A stretch of 64,000 nucleotides of DNA from Streptomyces sp. 2114.4 (GTDB lineage: Bacteria; Actinomycetota; Actinomycetes; Streptomycetales; Streptomycetaceae). The DNA lies in NCBI RefSeq assembly GCF_900187385.1, contig NZ_FYEY01000001.1, forward strand, positions 310,001 to 374,000, in the 5' to 3' direction. Position 1 is the first letter of the stretch. Each line of letters starts with the position of its first letter. This document shows, one piece after another, positions 26,802-35,400 of the stretch. The position numbers were made by a program, and so were the translations under genes. The notes under the pieces were generated by a model, which did no database searches, was not told the DNA's origin, and was given only the letters and a program-made list of their open reading frames with translations.

Positions 26802-27223
26802 CGGCTGCTCCCGGTGAAGTCCGTGCCGGGCTCCTGGACGGCGAGGGGGTGCCAGTAGTCGCGGTAGGAGGTGATGCGCCCGTCTCGAACGGCCACGACG
26901 GCGATGTAGGTCATGTCGAAGGGAGCGTCGGTCTCCACCAGGCGGCCAACCCCGCGCATCTCGACCACGATGGTCTGCGGATCGGTGGTCTGATGGATCC
27001 GCAGGTCGGGGAAATCGTGCAGATCGATGTGGTCGGGGTAGCGGCGCATGTAGGCGGCGATGGCCTCCTTGCCCTCCAGGCGCTGCGGCCAGCCGTCGGG
27101 GGCGAAGGGGAACTCCATGAGGCCGTCCTCCGCCCACAGGGCGACCCACGCGGGAATGTTCTTGTCGAGCAGCAGTCGCAGACTGTGGCGGTACAGATCC
27201 GCCGGGGCAGTCGGTGCGGGCAT
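26798..27223 (-). CDS. SnoaL/NTF2-like protein
   Basis: This 141-residue protein has the cone-shaped NTF2-like fold pattern: LYRHSLRLLLDKNIPAWVAL then WAEDGLMEFPFAPDGWPQRL, and at the end GRITSYRDYWHPLAVQE. The Asp/His positions that line the pocket in SnoaL-type cyclases and isomerases are present. It is the first gene of a minus-strand operon with the NmrA-like gene, with GGAGG before the ATG at 27223. Its promoter is shared with the divergent tetR. Substrate unknown. Confidence 0.82.
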   Translation of the reverse strand: MPAPTAPADLYRHSLRLLLDKNIPAWVALWAEDGLMEFPFAPDGWPQRLEGKEAIAAYMRRYPDHIDLHDFPDLRIHQTTDPQTIVVEMRGVGRLVETDAPFDMTYIAVVAVRDGRITSYRDYWHPLAVQEPGTDFTGSSR

Positions 27224-27248
27224 TGGTATCCTCCAGCTCACAGAATTC

Positions 27249-27263
27249 CGGACCCTGGGTCCG
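27249..27263. promoter_or_regulatory. Palindrome 1 in the tetR/SnoaL divergent promoter
   Basis: CGGACCCTGGGTCCG is a perfect 7+1+7 inverted repeat, 26 bases upstream of the SnoaL-like start. It is a likely operator for the neighbouring TetR protein. Confidence 0.7.
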
Positions 27264-27273
27264 TTTTGACGAT

Positions 27274-27290
27274 ACGGACCGCGAGTCCGT
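27274..27290. promoter_or_regulatory. Palindrome 2 in the tetR/SnoaL divergent promoter
   Basis: ACGGAC-N5-GTCCGT is a perfect inverted repeat whose centre lies 26 bp from that of palindrome 1. The shared GGAC/GTCC half-sites suggest two TetR dimers binding between the divergent genes. Confidence 0.75.
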
Positions 27291-27310
27291 TTTGCAAATG
27301 GAGGTGCAGC

Positions 27311-27919
27311 ATGCCCGAGCGCAAGCCCCGCAAGGACGCCGCCCGTAACCGGGAGGCCGTGCTCGCGGCCGCTGACGCCCTCTTCGCCCGCTGCGAAAAT
27401 CCCGAGGACGTCACCATGGCCGACATCGCCGCGGCGGCCGGCGTCGGCAAGGGCACGCTCTTCCGGGCCTTCGGCGATCGCGCAGGGCTGCTCCGCGCGT
27501 TGTACGAGGCGCGGCTCGAACCGATCAGGGAGGCCGTCGAGGCCGGCCCACCGCCCCTGGGACCCGTGACCCCACCGCAGGATCGCGTGGCCGCCCTGCT
27601 CGATGCCGTCCTGTGTTTCAAACTCGACAACCGGCGCCTCGCGCTGGCCTTGGAGGAAGGCGGGGGTGGCAGTCCGTACCAGGCTGAGCATTACGAGCGG
27701 TGGTACAGCACGCTCCAATCCGTACTGGAGCAGATCCCCGGCCTGACCGACAGCGACTTCACCGCTCACGCCCTGCTCGCCGCCACGCGAGCCGACCTTG
27801 TCGAGCACCTGGCCGGAGAAGAGCGCGTGCCGCGGGAAAGAATGCGGGCACAGTTGGCGAACTTCGCCATCAGAGTCCTGGGCTCCGGCGCACGGCAGGA
27901 GTTGAGCGCCGAGGAGTGA
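27311..27919 (+). CDS. TetR family repressor
   Basis: This 202-residue protein has an N-terminal TetR HTH (AARNREAVLAAADALFARCE, VTMADIAAAAGVGKGTLFRA) and a helical ligand domain. It diverges from the SnoaL/NmrA operon across two palindromes (27249-27263 and 27274-27290) that are the probable operators; autorepression and repression of the operon are expected. GGAGGTG precedes the ATG. TetR/NmrA pairs of this kind usually respond to a small electrophile or quinone-like ligand, which is inference. Confidence 0.88.
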   Translation: MPERKPRKDAARNREAVLAAADALFARCENPEDVTMADIAAAAGVGKGTLFRAFGDRAGLLRALYEARLEPIREAVEAGPPPLGPVTPPQDRVAALLDAVLCFKLDNRRLALALEEGGGGSPYQAEHYERWYSTLQSVLEQIPGLTDSDFTAHALLAATRADLVEHLAGEERVPRERMRAQLANFAIRVLGSGARQELSAEE

Positions 27920-28476
27920 TCAAGGATCGGGTGAGCCCTTGATGGGCGGGGCCTCGCACAAACGACCCCTTTGCTGGAGCAGGATCGAAAGCAGGCTGCC
28001 GCAAGTCCGTTGACCTTCGATCGGTTCTCAGAACCCATTCTCACGCAAAAGCGGGCCCAACCCCCTTCTGAGACTTGCATTGTGCGAAGAGCCGAGGGCA
28101 TGACGGCCCCTCACCACCCTTCGGCGGCTGACGCGAACGACGTCGAGCGCCACCCCTGCCCGCGCTGCTGCGTTCAGCCCGGACCGCCCTGCCGCTCGCG
28201 CGGCGGCACGGTCGGGGGCCCGGCCTGAGCACGGCACGACCGCGGCGCGCCCGGACGGCCCGCAGGTGAGGCCACCGGCGCCCGGAGATGCGTTCGAGCT
28301 CTGCCGAGATGTCCGGACCGGGCCGCCCGCGGTATGCAGGGCTTCGTACCGGGTCACAGACCGCGAGCGCGACAACGCACTCTTCCCGCCGTCACACGCT
28401 TCAGGCCCCTGCGGGAATTGCCACTGCGCTGCCAAGGCCCTCAGTGGCTGCCCCGGGACGTCGCCCGCTTCGGCCG
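27920..28476. other. Intergenic with a zinc-finger remnant
   Basis: A weak stem (ATCAAGG/CCTTGAT) follows tetR. A short zinc-finger fragment lies at 28100-28228. No other gene is supported. Confidence 0.45.
28100..28228 (+). pseudogene. Short CxxC zinc-finger remnant of recombinase type
   Basis: From the ATG at 28100 the frame reads DVERHPCPRCCVQPGPPCRS and stops after 42 codons. The motif CPRCxVQPGxPCRSRGG is familiar from actinobacterial recombinase-associated zinc fingers, where it is followed by a helix and more sequence that is absent here. It is likely another scrap of a mobile element. Confidence 0.45.
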
Positions 28477-29922
28477 CTATGGGCGTCCGAGGAGTTGGCT
28501 GCCGGCCGTGTTGTCGGTGCGGGCGGTGAAGTAGTCGGTGAATGCCTGGACGAATTCGTCTTCGGTGATGCTGCCGTCTCCATCGTGGTCGAGCTGGCGG
28601 AAGCCGTGGTTGAGTTCGGCGGGGTGGACCCGGGAGCCGCCGAAGATCGTGCGGTACTCATCGGCGCACAGGCGTCCGCTGCCGTCGGTATCCGCAGCGT
28701 GGAAGATCGCCCGCACCGCGACATGCAACCCCTGCTCGAGATAGCCCGGCCCGGCGTCGATCCCGGTGAGCATGGCGGTGACGAACTCCTCGCAGGTCAC
28801 CTGTCCGTCATCGTCAGCGTCCATGCCGGCCCGCAGGTGCTGCCACCAGGTCTCGAAGGCGGCATAGACACGGGCTTCGCGCTCAGGGGTGAGTTCGAGC
28901 GGCCAGCACACGTTGTGCGCCATGGCCTGCAGATCGGCCGAGCCGATGCGGCCGTCGCCGGTCTGGTCGAGAACCTGACGGAAGAAGGTCCGCAGACGCG
29001 CCGGGCGGGAATCGGCACCCTTACGACGGCGTGGTGCGGGAAGCCGGACACCTCCTGCCTCCGGCGGAGCAGAACGGTCGATGGAGGCCGTGGAAGGCTG
29101 CGAGGTCGAGGAGTTGCCCGCCAGTGGGGTGCGGTAGCGCCGGTGCTCGGGCAGCGCATTCATCAGCACGCGCATGCCACGGTGCAGGATGAAGGACAGC
29201 AGGGCCGCGCGGCGGGTGCGGGGCAGGTTGAAGCGCTCGCGGAAGGCTTCCGGCAGGTCCGCGATGGTCAGCGCACCGATCACATGGGCGGCCACCGTGC
29301 GCACAAGCGGCCAGACCGGCTTCAGGTGGCCCAAGCGGCGGGGTGCGGGTGCTTCACGGAGCATGTCGAAGAGCAGGTAGCGCACGGATTCGCTGTATTC
29401 GAGGCGCTCGCGAATCGTGCGGTCCACATACGCGGGCACGTCCGCGGCCGTGGCCGGTAGCAGGGCATCGGAGAAGCCGAACTCGGCACACACCGCACGG
29501 AATTCCCCGTACATCTGATCCAGTTCAGGCGGCGCCAGCGGGCGTCCGGACAGTTCCCGCATCGCCGTCATGCACTCGTACAAGGTGACCAGTACCCACA
29601 CCCGCACCGCCGGGTCCAACGCCGTGAACGGCCTGCCCTGCTCGTCGGTCCCGGCCAGACGGCGGTGCGTGCGCTCCAGACGGGCCACCTCGCGGCGTAG
29701 CCCTTCACGGTCGGAGAAGAACAGCCGCTTCCCGCTGTCCATGGTGTGCTCGATACGCCGCCACGGGTGCGCGCGGTAGGTGGAGAAGTTGGCCATGCCG
29801 GCGGCGACCGCCGGATCCGCGGTCTGCAGAACCAGCAGCCGCCACGCCACCAACCCGATCCGCCACTCCCCCAGCGTGCGGCGCAGCAGCGAATCAGGAC
29901 CGGGAAGATCAGCCGTAGCCAA
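28477..29922 (-). CDS. MpaB-type oxygenase domain fused to a four-EF-hand calcium-binding domain
   Basis: The 481-residue protein has two modules. Residues 1 to about 265 match the oxygenase MpaB / DUF2236 family (GMANFSTYRAHPWRRIEHTM, LFFSDREGLRREVARL, TIADLPEAFRERFNLPRTRR). Members of this family bind haem and oxidise terpenoid or latex-like chains. After a Ser/Pro linker, residues about 305-460 form a calerythrin-like domain. It has four EF-hand loops at 319-330 (DQTGDGRIGSAD), 368-379 (DADDDGQVTCEE), 411-422 (DTDGSGRLCADE) and 445-456 (DHDGDGSITEDE). Loops 2-4 have the full ligand set; loop 1 ends in Asp instead of Glu. The start is a TTG preceded by GAGGAGAGG. Calcium control of an oxidase is a plausible but untested inference. 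Confidence 0.82.
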   Translation of the reverse strand: MATADLPGPDSLLRRTLGEWRIGLVAWRLLVLQTADPAVAAGMANFSTYRAHPWRRIEHTMDSGKRLFFSDREGLRREVARLERTHRRLAGTDEQGRPFTALDPAVRVWVLVTLYECMTAMRELSGRPLAPPELDQMYGEFRAVCAEFGFSDALLPATAADVPAYVDRTIRERLEYSESVRYLLFDMLREAPAPRRLGHLKPVWPLVRTVAAHVIGALTIADLPEAFRERFNLPRTRRAALLSFILHRGMRVLMNALPEHRRYRTPLAGNSSTSQPSTASIDRSAPPEAGGVRLPAPRRRKGADSRPARLRTFFRQVLDQTGDGRIGSADLQAMAHNVCWPLELTPEREARVYAAFETWWQHLRAGMDADDDGQVTCEEFVTAMLTGIDAGPGYLEQGLHVAVRAIFHAADTDGSGRLCADEYRTIFGGSRVHPAELNHGFRQLDHDGDGSITEDEFVQAFTDYFTARTDNTAGSQLLGRP

Positions 29923-30715
29923 GGGGACCTCTCCTCAAGCACGTGTACACGAATGAGCAAGGGACGCCCGAAGAGTGATCATCCGGCTATCCGCCCAGCC
30001 CAACGGTCCTGTCGGGAACCGGGAGCGGCCAGGTTCCCGAATTCACCCGTCCGAGACACACCACAGGGCCACGGAAGCGGGCGATTCGGACGCAGGACCC
30101 CTACCGGGCGCCTCTACCTGAGCACCACATTCCGAGCAGAGCGGATTCCCTGGCCGCGGCACGTTCCTTCCCTCGGCGCCGGAAGGCACAGGTGGTGAAT
30201 CGCTCGCGCGCGGACATGACCACGGTGGCCGCGGCCCTGGCGCGCCGGTGACGTCTGGAGCCGCTCCCAACGGCGCAGGTACCGGGAGTCATGACATCTA
30301 CCAACCGCCCCGCCAACCTCCTGATGAGAGTCACTCCTCGCGAAGTGGGGCCGGGGCGACGAAAGTGCGGGGCTCTTGTCGATGCGTCTGCGGTGGTGAA
30401 CCGAAAGATGTCGTCGCCGGTTCGGCGGCGGCAACGCTGAGGATGTGCGCGCTGCCCAGCAGCGCGTCGGCGATGCGGACGGCGTCGAGCAGCGGGCTCT
30501 CGGCGCGGTCAACGGTCGGGAATTGGTGACTGAGCATGTGAATGCGCGAGTTGAGCACGGCGGGGAGCGCGTTCGGCAGCATCAGAGCGTCCAGCCCGCA
30601 GGCGTGGCAACACACTGGCCCTGCCTCATTCCTCTGTTGTCGCCCCAGCAGGTGTGACGGAGTGTCCCGCCAGGGCACGCCCGCGGTCCGAGTGCTGTGC
30701 GTCGTTGGGCTCGCA
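29923..30715. other. Nearly 800 bases without a supported gene
   Basis: Several open frames exist on both strands, but none has a ribosome site plus a recognisable domain, and third-position GC does not favour one frame. It may contain decayed sequence. No hairpin or repeat of note was seen. Confidence 0.4.
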
Positions 30716-31489
30716 TCAGCGGGCGAGTTCGATTCCCCAGGCGGCGGCTCGGGCGGCGGCGGCCGCGCGGTTGGGGAGGTCGAGCTTGGCGAGGATGTGC
30801 TCGATGTGGGTCCCTACGGTGCGCGGCGTGATGTACAGCCGCTCGGCGATCTCCCGGTTGGTGCGTCCGGTGGTCAGTTCAGCCAGCACCTGGAGCTCCC
30901 GCGGCGAGAGCCCGCCGGGCCGCCGCGCGTCCACGGCGGGGTCGGCCGTGGCGATCTCCTCGGACGGCGGGCCCGAGCGGGGATCGACGGACGCGGCGAG
31001 GGCCTCGGTGAGCAGGGTGACCACGGCGCGTGCCGCATCGGGCGTGCGCCGCGGCCGGCGGGTGCTCACGTTCAGCATGCCGACGTACCGGCCGTCGGTG
31101 GCGAACAGGCACTGGGCCACGCCGCCCTCGATGCGGAGGGGACGCAGCACTTCCTGGAAGCCCGGGGATTTGGCCAGGAGCTGCCGGGGGACGTCACTGA
31201 GCCAGAGACCACCTCGGGCCGGGCTGCGGAGCACGGGGAAGACCGGGTCGTGGTGGAGGTGGGTCTCGATGTAGGCCGTGGCGTCGTCGGGGTAGCTTCC
31301 GGCCAGGGTGGTGTGGCGACGGTGCAGCGGATCCCACCGGGCCAGGGAGGCGTGGTCGTACTCCATCACCTCCGACAGCGCCGTCAGGACCGTGCCGACG
31401 CCGGTCGCGCCGCTCGTGGCGCTCCTGGCGGCCTCCCGGACCTGGACGGCCGCGTCCAGGATGTCCGCCGTGCTCCGCTGCGCTGCCAT
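30716..31489 (-). CDS. LuxR family regulator with a GAF-like sensing domain
   Basis: This 257-residue protein has an N-terminal GAF/autoinducer-like region (LTALSEVMEYDHASLARWDP, then VAQCLFATDGRYVGMLNVST). The C-terminal LuxR helix-turn-helix is clear (LSPRELQVLAELTTGRTNRE, then IAERLYITPRTVGTHIEHIL). It probably senses a small molecule and regulates the amidohydrolase gene that lies just upstream on the same strand, or itself; the gap between them is only 31 bases. No target site is evident. Confidence 0.85.
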   Translation of the reverse strand: MAAQRSTADILDAAVQVREAARSATSGATGVGTVLTALSEVMEYDHASLARWDPLHRRHTTLAGSYPDDATAYIETHLHHDPVFPVLRSPARGGLWLSDVPRQLLAKSPGFQEVLRPLRIEGGVAQCLFATDGRYVGMLNVSTRRPRRTPDAARAVVTLLTEALAASVDPRSGPPSEEIATADPAVDARRPGGLSPRELQVLAELTTGRTNREIAERLYITPRTVGTHIEHILAKLDLPNRAAAAARAAAWGIELAR

Positions 31490-31520
31490 CCCCCAAGGAT
31501 GATCATGCGCCCGGAATACG

Positions 31521-33233
31521 TCAATCGCGGAGGGTGTCGTGCACGACCTGCCCGTCCACGACGGTGAGGACGACGGGCATCTGCGGGATGTCGTGGGGGT
31601 CGGCGGCGAGCAGGTCCCCGTCGAGCACGCAGAGGTCGGCGACCTTGCCCGGCTCCAGGGAGCCCTTCCAGTCGTCGGCGAAGTCCTGCCAGGCCGCGTC
31701 AATCGTGTACGTACGGATCGCCTCGGCCAGGCCGATGCGCTGCTCGGGGCCGCTGACCCGGCCGGCGGCCTTGGACTCGCGCAGCACCATGGTGGCGACG
31801 CCCTGGCGCCAGTCCGGGTACGTGACGGGGGCGTCAGACCCGCTCGCGACCCGCACGCCGGCGTCGATGGCATCGCGGTAGGGCCATGCGTACGCGGCCC
31901 GTTCGACGCCGACGAAGTCCTCCTCCATGTCGGCGACGGTCCACTTGATGGTGGGGTTCATGTTGACGCCGAAGCCGTGCGCGGCCAGTACCTTCATGCT
32001 GTGCGCGGTGAGGAAGTCGCCGTGGATGATGTAGTGGCGGGCGTCGGGGCGTGGGCGCTCGGCCACGGCCGTGGCGAAGGAGTCCGCGACGGCGTCGCAG
32101 GCCCGGTCGCCGGTGACGTGGACGCCCAACTGGTGCCCGGCGGCGTGGGCATGCCGGATCATGGCGTCGATCTCGGCGAGCCGCTCGGCGTCGGTCTCGC
32201 CGCCGACGCACAGGGAACCGCAGCCGCCGCCGAGGTACGGCTCGTGCATCCAGGCCGTCTTGTTGGGGACGATGCCGTCGGCGAAGATCTTGACTCCGTG
32301 GATCGCGAGGCGGCGCGGGTCGGCGTCGCCGGACTCACCGGAGTCGTCGAGGGCGGTGAGGGTGCGGGTGAACTCCTCGGCGGTGCTCGCCATTCCGGTC
32401 GGCAGAACCAAGACGCCGACGCGCGCGGTCAGTTCGCCGTCGGACAGCAGCCGGCGGTAGACGTCGAGGGTCTGTGCGCCGAGTGCGCCCCGCATGATGC
32501 CGTCGCCACCCGGGCCGAGCCCGGGCTCGGTGTAGCTGGTCACGCCGAGCCGGGCGAGCATGGCGAGGGTCGATCGGATCGCGTCGGTCCGCTCCTTCCG
32601 GCTGAGCGACGGCAGCGCGTTCTGGACGAGGGCCTGGGCCCCCTCGTGGAGCAGCCCGGTGGGCTCCCCGGCGTCGTCCACGACGATGGCCCCGCCGGGC
32701 GGCGCGACGGTGTGCCGGTCGATCCCGATGAGTTCCATTGCCTTTGAGTTGACCCAGGTGGCGTGCCCGGAAAAGGAATACAGGACGACGGGGTGGTCCG
32801 GGCTCACGGCGTCGAGGTCGCGCCGGGAGGGCTGCCGCGAAGGATCGGTGACGCACTCGTCGAGGAATCCGGGGTCCCAGCCGTGCCCCGTGATCCACTG
32901 CCCGCCCGGTACCCGAGCGGTGGCCTCACATACCGCCTCGGCCACGTCCGCGAGGGAGGACACGGCGGGATGTCCGAGGTCGAGGGAGAGCGGCGGCGTC
33001 GCCATGCCGAAGGCACATCCGTGCAGGTGGGAATCGTTGATGCCGGGAAGCAGCGTCGCTCCCCGCAGGTCGACGAGGCGGGTGTCGGGTCCGACGAACG
33101 GCGTGACGTCGTCCCGCCCGCCGACGGCGCTGATGACCCCGCCGGTCACCGCCAGGGCCGAGGCGACGGAGAACTGCGCATCGACCGTGACCACCCGCCC
33201 GCCGAGAAACACCAGGTCCGCATACCTGTCCAC
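31521..33233 (-). CDS. YtcJ-like amidohydrolase
   Basis: The 570-residue protein belongs to the amidohydrolase-3 / YtcJ group. The metal-binding HxH motif is in LLPGINDSHLHGCAFG, later metal ligands are in IHGVKIFADGIVPNKTAW, LGVHVTGDRACDAVADSF and HYIIHGDFL, and the catalytic Asp is in VASGSDAPVTYPDW. The C-terminal beta-sandwich ends LCVLDGDLL. These enzymes hydrolyse N-acyl, formamide or related bonds; the substrate is unknown. The GTG at 33233 is used because AAAGGA precedes it. The downstream LuxR gene (31-base gap) is probably co-transcribed. Confidence 0.88.
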   Translation of the reverse strand: MDRYADLVFLGGRVVTVDAQFSVASALAVTGGVISAVGGRDDVTPFVGPDTRLVDLRGATLLPGINDSHLHGCAFGMATPPLSLDLGHPAVSSLADVAEAVCEATARVPGGQWITGHGWDPGFLDECVTDPSRQPSRRDLDAVSPDHPVVLYSFSGHATWVNSKAMELIGIDRHTVAPPGGAIVVDDAGEPTGLLHEGAQALVQNALPSLSRKERTDAIRSTLAMLARLGVTSYTEPGLGPGGDGIMRGALGAQTLDVYRRLLSDGELTARVGVLVLPTGMASTAEEFTRTLTALDDSGESGDADPRRLAIHGVKIFADGIVPNKTAWMHEPYLGGGCGSLCVGGETDAERLAEIDAMIRHAHAAGHQLGVHVTGDRACDAVADSFATAVAERPRPDARHYIIHGDFLTAHSMKVLAAHGFGVNMNPTIKWTVADMEEDFVGVERAAYAWPYRDAIDAGVRVASGSDAPVTYPDWRQGVATMVLRESKAAGRVSGPEQRIGLAEAIRTYTIDAAWQDFADDWKGSLEPGKVADLCVLDGDLLAADPHDIPQMPVVLTVVDGQVVHDTLRD

Positions 33234-33411
33234 AGAAGTTCCTTTCGAAAATCGGGTGCACCGCGGCCACCCGCGAACGATCTCCCGAGAACTATGGCCA
33301 CGCCCCCACCTTCCGCACATCGGTCATCCAACCGATACGCGCTCCCGCAGTGCAGCTGACCGCCAGCCGGCATCTCGGCGCAAGCCGCCCAAGCAGCCGG
33401 GTAACTCAGAC

Positions 33412-33427
33412 TTGTCCCGTAAATGAT
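33412..33427 (+). repeat. Left terminal inverted repeat of the IS5-like element
   Basis: TTGTCCCGTAAATGAT; it is the perfect complement of the right end at 34238-34253. Confidence 0.85.
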
Positions 33428-33495
33428 GGTCGAGGCAGGTAGGGCAAGGTGCGGTGGCAAAATGACAGCTTCGACGCTCCTGAGAGGCCATCCTC

Positions 33496-33700
33496 GTGCC
33501 CACGCCCGCCGACTACCTCGCACTGGCGCATGCCGAGAAAGACAGCGTTGTGCTGCAGCCTCTCACGCAATGTCCGTACCCCTTCGTCTGGCAGGCCCTG
33601 GCCGCCAATCCCCACACCCCGCCCGTAGCCCTGCAGGAGCTGAGCACGGCCCGAGACAGCGTCTGGAACGACAACAGGCTCCTTTGTCTGCTGGCAGAAC
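33496..33700 (+). pseudogene. Truncated LRV-like repeat protein
   Basis: From the GTG at 33496 the frame reads TPADYLALAHAEKDSVVLQP, then VWQALAANPHTPPVALQELS and LLCLLAEHPAPQ. The repeating L-A-x-x-P/H pattern resembles leucine-rich repeat variant (LRV) proteins. After about 68 codons it runs into the transposase coding sequence in another frame and is cut off. It lies inside the inverted repeats of the IS5-like element. Confidence 0.5.
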
Positions 33701-34192
33701 ATCCAGCGCCGCAAGCGTTTCGCGAAAGACACCGTGCTCATCGTGGACGGCACCCTCGTGCCCACCCGTGACCACACCATCGCCGAGCAGTCGAAGAACT
33801 ACCGGTACTCCACCAACCACCAGGTCGTCATCGACGCCGACACCCGCCTCGTCGTGGTCGTCGGCCAGCCCCTGCCCGGCAACCGCAACGACTGCAAGGC
33901 ATGGGAGGAATCCGGCGCGAAGGCCGCCGTCGGCACCACGATGACCATCGCCGACGGCGGCTATCCGGGCACCGGGCTCGTGATGCCCCACCGGCGCCGC
34001 ATGGGCGAGGAGTTGCCCGGCTGGAAGCAGGCCCACAACAAGTCCCACAAACAGGTCCGCGCCCGTGTCGAGCACGCTTTCGCCCGCATGAAGACCTGGA
34101 AGATCCTCCGCGACTGCCGCCTCAAAGGCGACGGCGTCCACCACGCCATGCGCGGCATCGCACGGATGCACAACCTCGCCCTCGCCGGATAA
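33698..34192 (+). pseudogene. IS5 family transposase, 3' half
   Basis: The frame encodes the C-terminal catalytic part of an IS5-type DDE transposase. The first Asp is in VLIVDGTLVPTRDHTI, the second in MTIADGGYPGTGLVM and the Glu in RVEHAFARMKTWKILRDCRL. It ends at a stop 46 bases before the right inverted repeat. The N-terminal HTH and linker are absent and upstream sequence belongs to another gene, so this is a 5'-truncated transposase. Confidence 0.88.
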
Positions 34193-34237
34193 ACCACCCG
34201 CCGCACAGCAGTCCACCATGCCCGAAGCCACTCAGAG

Positions 34238-34253
34238 ATCATTTACGGGACAA
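34238..34253 (-). repeat. Right terminal inverted repeat of the IS5-like element
   Basis: ATCATTTACGGGACAA; exact complement of the left end at 33412-33427. Confidence 0.85.
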
Positions 34254-34329
34254 CGCTTCGCCTCACCGCGCTCGTGCGGAACGCGCGGCTCGACCCGGTC
34301 GACGGTGCAACTGCCCACAAAGAGGGGCG

Positions 34330-34967
34330 GCGCCCCGCTGGATCACGCACGAGTGGCCGCGCATCAAAAGGGGGCGGTGAACACACGTGCCTGGATCGTG
34401 TTCCTCGACGAATCAGGCGTCTCGTTGCTGCCCCAGATCCGCCGCACTTACGCACCTCGCGGCCGCACGCCGCTTCTGCGGCACCGGCTGAACTGGAAGC
34501 GTGCGTCGATGGCCGCGGCTCTGGGCTACCACTCCACCGACTTCGACCGCGGTCCTCGCCTGTGTTTCCACCTCAAGCCCAGCAGCTACGACACCACCGC
34601 TCTCATCGAGGTCCTTGAACAGGTCAAAGCGTTCTACCGTGGCGAGCCAGTGATCCTGGTCCGGGACGGCCTGTCCGCCCACTGGAGCCGGGCGATGCGA
34701 GCCTGGGTCACCGAGCAGGACTGGCTCACCCTCGAGCGATTACCCGCATACGCACCCGAGCTGAACCCGGTGGAACTGCTCTGGTCGTCGCTCAAGAAGC
34801 GCGAACTCGCCAACCTTGCCGGCGACCACCTCGCCGACGTTGCCGATGCCACCGAACAAGGCGTCCACCGGATCAACCACAACCAGCACCTGCCATGGTC
34901 CTACCTCGCCCACACCGGCCTGACCATCCACCCACCACACCCACCGAACTTACGAAAAGATCAGTAA
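34330..34967 (+). pseudogene. IS630 family transposase, 5'-truncated and frameshifted
   Basis: The C-terminal DDE domain is complete: Asp in AWIVFLDESGVSLLPQIRRT, Asp in PVILVRDGLSAHWSRAMRAW, and Glu in PAYAPELNPVELLWSSLKKR. The preceding codons WITHEWPRIKRG lie in the other frame and meet it through a -1 shift at CAAAAGGGGGCGG (about 34364-34376), as in IS630 elements that use frameshifting. The HTH region is missing because the IS5-like element abuts it at 34254. It is a dead element. Confidence 0.82.
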
Positions 34968-35039
34968 GAGGGGCTGACAGAAAGGGATCGTTGGGCCATC
35001 TCCCCTTTCGCGGCGTCCCGTTGAAAAAGCCGTCCCGCT

Positions 35040-35345
35040 GGATCCCGCCTCCTGGACCGTGCTGGAACGCTGCTGAACCACCGCGCGGAGTGGCCGACGA
35101 CCAACCCGCATGTGATGGTCACCAAAGGAACCAAGGCCGGGCGAAACCCGGCCTCAACTGCCTATCTTTCCCACGTCCTTGACGACTGCGGATACCCGCC
35201 CCGGATGATCCGCAGCACCCGCCTCGTCGACCTGGTGAACACCACGGACCCCAAGCTCGTCGCCGCCGCCTTCGACATGGACCCGCAGGCCACTCTCATC
35301 TGCCTTGCTGACCAGGTCGCCCCCGGATGCCTGCCCGATACGTAG
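35040..35345 (+). pseudogene. C-terminal fragment of an integrase-like recombinase
   Basis: The frame reads LLNHRAEWPTTNPHVMVTKG, TKAGRNPASTAYLSHVLDDC, GYPPRMIRSTRLVDLVNTTD and DPKLVAAAFDMDPQATLICL, then stops. This resembles the tail of actinobacterial tyrosine-recombinase-like proteins that accompany integrated elements; the IRSTRLVDLV stretch would hold the conserved Arg. The N-terminus is absent. It lies next to the IS remnants. Confidence 0.65.
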
Positions 35346-35400
35346 CCAGCGCGAAAAAAATCGGTGTTCACAACGGTATTCGATATGCAGAATCAGCAGA

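Larger units (their letters stand above)
33412..34253 (+). mobile_element. IS5-family element or composite, bounded by 16-bp inverted repeats
   Basis: The sequence TTGTCCCGTAAATGAT at 33412-33427 recurs as its exact complement at 34238-34253. Between them are the start of an unrelated LRV-like gene and the 3' half of an IS5-type DDE transposase. The transposase N-terminus is missing, so the element cannot move by itself. No target duplication is seen at the two outer edges. It may be one element that captured a gene, or the fused outer ends of two insertions. Confidence 0.75.
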
